Assembly: GCF_014287675.1 (NCBI RefSeq)
Contig: NZ_JACOPQ010000018.1
Coordinates: forward strand, 1-64,000
From: Lawsonibacter faecis
GTDB lineage: Bacteria; Bacillota; Clostridia; Oscillospirales; Oscillospiraceae
Reading direction: 5' to 3'
DNA length: 64,000 bases
Positions within the stretch are counted from its first letter, which is position 1. Each line of letters starts with the position of its first letter. Positions 63,001-64,000 of this stretch are shown here, piece after piece. The position numbers and the translations under genes were made by a program. Under the pieces are notes generated by a model, which saw nothing but the letters and a program-made list of their open reading frames with translations, searched no databases and had not been told where the DNA came from.

Positions 63001-63287
63001 CCCTGGGGTATCTCAAGGGCACCATGGACGGCGGGGTGCTGAAGGCCAATGCCACGGCCACCATCAGCCGGGCCGAGGCCATGACCCTCCTGGGCCGTAT
63101 CCAGGAGCGGGGGTACACCGCGGTGGAGCTCACCTTCACCGACGCGGCCAGCGTGCCCGACTGGGCGCTGGAGCACGTCAAGACCCTGGTGGGCCAGGGC
63201 GTGGTGGGCGGCTATGAAAACCGCATCATGCCCGGCGAGAGCCTCCGCCGGGGCGAGGTCGCCAAGATGCTCTTTACCATGACCTGA
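60099..63287 (+). CDS. Phosphodiester-glycosidase (NAGPA-like) protein with C-terminal SLH repeats
   Basis: The 1,062-aa secreted protein has a signal peptide (about 1-27). A NAGPA-like phosphodiester glycosidase domain (about 80-460) has RLVGGMNGDLY and SLDGGGSTTI. Then come Big2-like repeats (about 470-640), a carbohydrate-binding-like beta sandwich (about 650-790), and three SLH repeats (about 885-1062, TITRGEFFAMTARWLG, ATISRAEAMTLLGRI, MPGESLRRGEVAKMLF). NAGPA relatives act on sugar-phosphodiester linkages, so a surface role on wall polymers is plausible. ATG 60099 follows GGGAGGAA. The frame extends to 59877 without support. SLH repeats are at the C-terminus, unlike the other SLH proteins here. 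Confidence 0.92.
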   Translation: MKHKMRKTAAMALAVVLGLAPLASASEALGHEIHGTSVDLSVGTSLTKQIFWSDTYSDLRTERYFTYSPNRNVQPVVAYGDKVTSRATLTAMAQTLEQQGKRLVGGMNGDLYVMATGAPLGVVITDGVVRSAPGNIDFGYYGVGFRGDGTAFIGKPELSITATFRGNTFSVGGGVNKVRTELGGYTLYTEDFNATTQNTSAGVDVILVPVVDNVGQTVNVDLDVSEKGQDQPKSTAESGDGGDVVSSDGLTEPPAPTESAEPISEVKGSLLQSAELTVGGRVTYRVEQVLEAAGATAIPAGKAVLSINGKGDPYLIAELRALQAGDTIDVDITTPEQPWTEADQAMGGLHKLVTAGQAEKNLPAERTAYSAVGVKADGTAVFYTIDGKQPGYSVGATLTQVAMRMVELGCVDAVSLDGGGSTTIGATYPTDSALGVLNKPSDGSQRANSVAIFLATETKATGELGSLYVTPSDNLLLSGTKVTLTATPLDTVYYPMTSSENVVWSIQNGDGMVSADGVFTAGGENGVTQVTASAGKANGSAAMTVVKKPDSISLTNETNGAAVTALNLEPGEVLDLKANSVYKKLALTSDDTCYTWTLDGAVGTVDQNGVITAGEKSASGTLTVTAGGTSMSISVAVAGHVKTLDGFESGIDSVTSTEGAAASWESNLDYVRYGAHSLRVDYNAGGTGAASLPTTLTIAAGERYLNLWVYGDGSGNSLTATIADKDGATSEVVLTSLDGSGWKFVTARLPDNAESLRSLNLIYGGAEGKGAGTFRVDQITTSNETIQDTTAPVVTLSLTGTALQAVAADNIDKQFDKSQVALTYDGKSIDFTWDAAASTMKATLPAGDGRMHRVGVNVTDASGNIGRGAANVAASAEREAVFTDTAEHWAGTFAVYLYDHGITTGVPNEADGTLQFQPDRTITRGEFFAMTARWLGVDLSQYDAVELPFADAAEIPDWALSGVKAMYSLGYLKGTMDGGVLKANATATISRAEAMTLLGRIQERGYTAVELTFTDAASVPDWALEHVKTLVGQGVVGGYENRIMPGESLRRGEVAKMLFTMT

Positions 63288-63303
63288 CGACAGTTATCAG
63301 TTA

Positions 63304-63348
63304 AAAAAACAGCCGGACCTCGACATAGTCGTGGTCCGGCTGTTTTTT
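63304..63348 (+). terminator. Terminator of the NAGPA/SLH gene
   Basis: Stem AAAAAACAGCCGGACC with complement, inner CGAC/GTCG, followed by T residues. Confidence 0.9.
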
Positions 63349-63525
63349 GGCATGGGACGGGCAACGGGAACAGATTATTGTGAGCCGGGGACCTCGCAAT
63401 AACGCTGCGGCGGCGGTTAGATAAATGGGTGGTAGCGTCTTGCCGAGTCGAATGGGAGGGGGTATAATCAAAATAACACGAAAAGATGCCGCGCGATAAA
63501 ACGGGCGGCGGAGGGGTGAGCGTTT

Positions 63526-64000
63526 ATGCGGCGCGGTTCCTATCGCGGGCGGGGGTACGGCTCCCGCTACTCCGGCGGCGGGCGGGGGAAGGCCGGCGTG
63601 ATTCTTGGTGTCGTTTTTGTCCTGGCGCTCCTGGGCGCGGCGGTGTGGCTGATCCGCTCCATGTTCTGTACGCCGGCACCCGCGCCGACGGCGGTGGTGC
63701 TGACGAGCGGGCCGTCTCCGGCGGCCACGCCCACGCCTACGCCGGAGCCGTCCGCGCCGGAGTTCCCGGAGCCGCCGGAGAGCCTGCGGGGAATCTATAT
63801 CTCAGGGCCTGTGGCAGGGGACCCGTACATGGACGCGCTGCTGGAGCTGATTGACAGTACCGAGCTCAATGCGGTGGTCATTGATGTGAAGAACGACGAG
63901 GGGAATCTCACCTACCGGCCCGACGGGGGTACGGCGGTGGAGATGGGGGCCTGCGTGCGCTACATCCGGGATCTGCCGGGCCTGGTGGCGCGGCTGAAGG
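63526..64000 (+). CDS. Putative glycoside hydrolase, DUF4015 type (3' partial)
   Basis: 158 codons remain open at the window end. The protein has a basic Arg/Gly/Tyr-rich cytoplasmic start (RRGSYRGRGYGSRYSGGG), one membrane helix (about 24-45), and a Pro/Thr-rich linker. A domain beginning LRGIYISGPVAGDPYMDAL and LNAVVIDVKNDEGNLTY follows, the signature of DUF4015 putative glycosyl hydrolases. It is probably a membrane-anchored extracellular enzyme or binding protein. The promoter region (63349-63525) shows no clear sigma-A boxes. Confidence 0.8.
   Translation, partial: MRRGSYRGRGYGSRYSGGGRGKAGVILGVVFVLALLGAAVWLIRSMFCTPAPAPTAVVLTSGPSPAATPTPTPEPSAPEFPEPPESLRGIYISGPVAGDPYMDALLELIDSTELNAVVIDVKNDEGNLTYRPDGGTAVEMGACVRYIRDLPGLVARLK

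Noticed and set aside
59745..63176. A 1,143-aa minus-strand open frame opposite hemW and the NAGPA/SLH gene
   Set aside because: It crosses the end of hemW and a terminator, and is a low-complexity His/Gly/Val shadow without recognisable domains.

Overview
The window looks like chromosome of a GC-rich Gram-positive Clostridia member, most likely an Oscillospiraceae gut anaerobe of the Flavonifractor/Lawsonibacter/Pseudoflavonifractor kind. The evidence is a Bacillota-type walRKHI operon, walJ-rlmH, a MecA-like adaptor, a C_GCAxxG_C_C protein, eight proteins with S-layer homology (SLH) repeats, sigma-A-like promoters, strong AGGAGG ribosome sites and several TTG starts. The family assignment is inference from gene content. 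No tRNA, rRNA, CRISPR array or transposase was seen.

Layout. 1-3.6 kb: an open frame that joins a FakA/DhaL fragment to a helix-turn-helix protein, then the trans-translation pair ssrA and smpB with a cyclophilin between them, a MecA-like adaptor and a Nudix hydrolase. 3.7-8.9 kb: walR, walK, walH and walI, with a decayed 166-bp duplication of the walR 3' end between walR and walK. 8.9-24.7 kb: SLH protein genes and a MacAB-like export operon (adaptor, ATPase, permease) that ends in another SLH gene. 25.1-30.5 kb: murA, walJ, rlmH, a zinc-ribbon protein and a phosphohexomutase. 30.6-38.2 kb: a fourth large SLH paralogue, then a PadR-controlled operon of two duplicated gene pairs ending in a small SLH gene. 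38.3-53.7 kb: housekeeping genes (2-hydroxyacid dehydrogenase, pyruvate carboxylase, recG, a GNAT acetyltransferase, mutY, aldehyde dehydrogenase, thymidine kinase), one SLH protein, and an ECF sigma gene followed by a DUF4179-like gene that carries a frameshift. 53.9-64 kb: a radical SAM activase-like protein, a MATE exporter, a pseudouridine synthase, an XRE operon, hemW, a phosphodiester-glycosidase/SLH protein and the start of a DUF4015-type protein.

The most interesting part is the set of four large SLH genes (8949-11831, 18895-21705, 21797-24652, 30661-33564). They share a nearly identical leader and signal-peptide cassette, but the mature proteins diverge immediately after it. Three of them carry two tandem direct repeats of GTCTACC (11-bp period) upstream. 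In all three cases the near site lies exactly 146 bp from the ATG and the two sites lie exactly 75 bp apart. The geometry is that of an OmpR/PhoB-family response-regulator operator, and the WalR-type regulator encoded at 3685-4389 is the nearest candidate. The two central SLH genes face each other with the shared cassette as inverted repeats, an arrangement that could permit promoter exchange by inversion. This is a hypothesis, not something the sequence proves.
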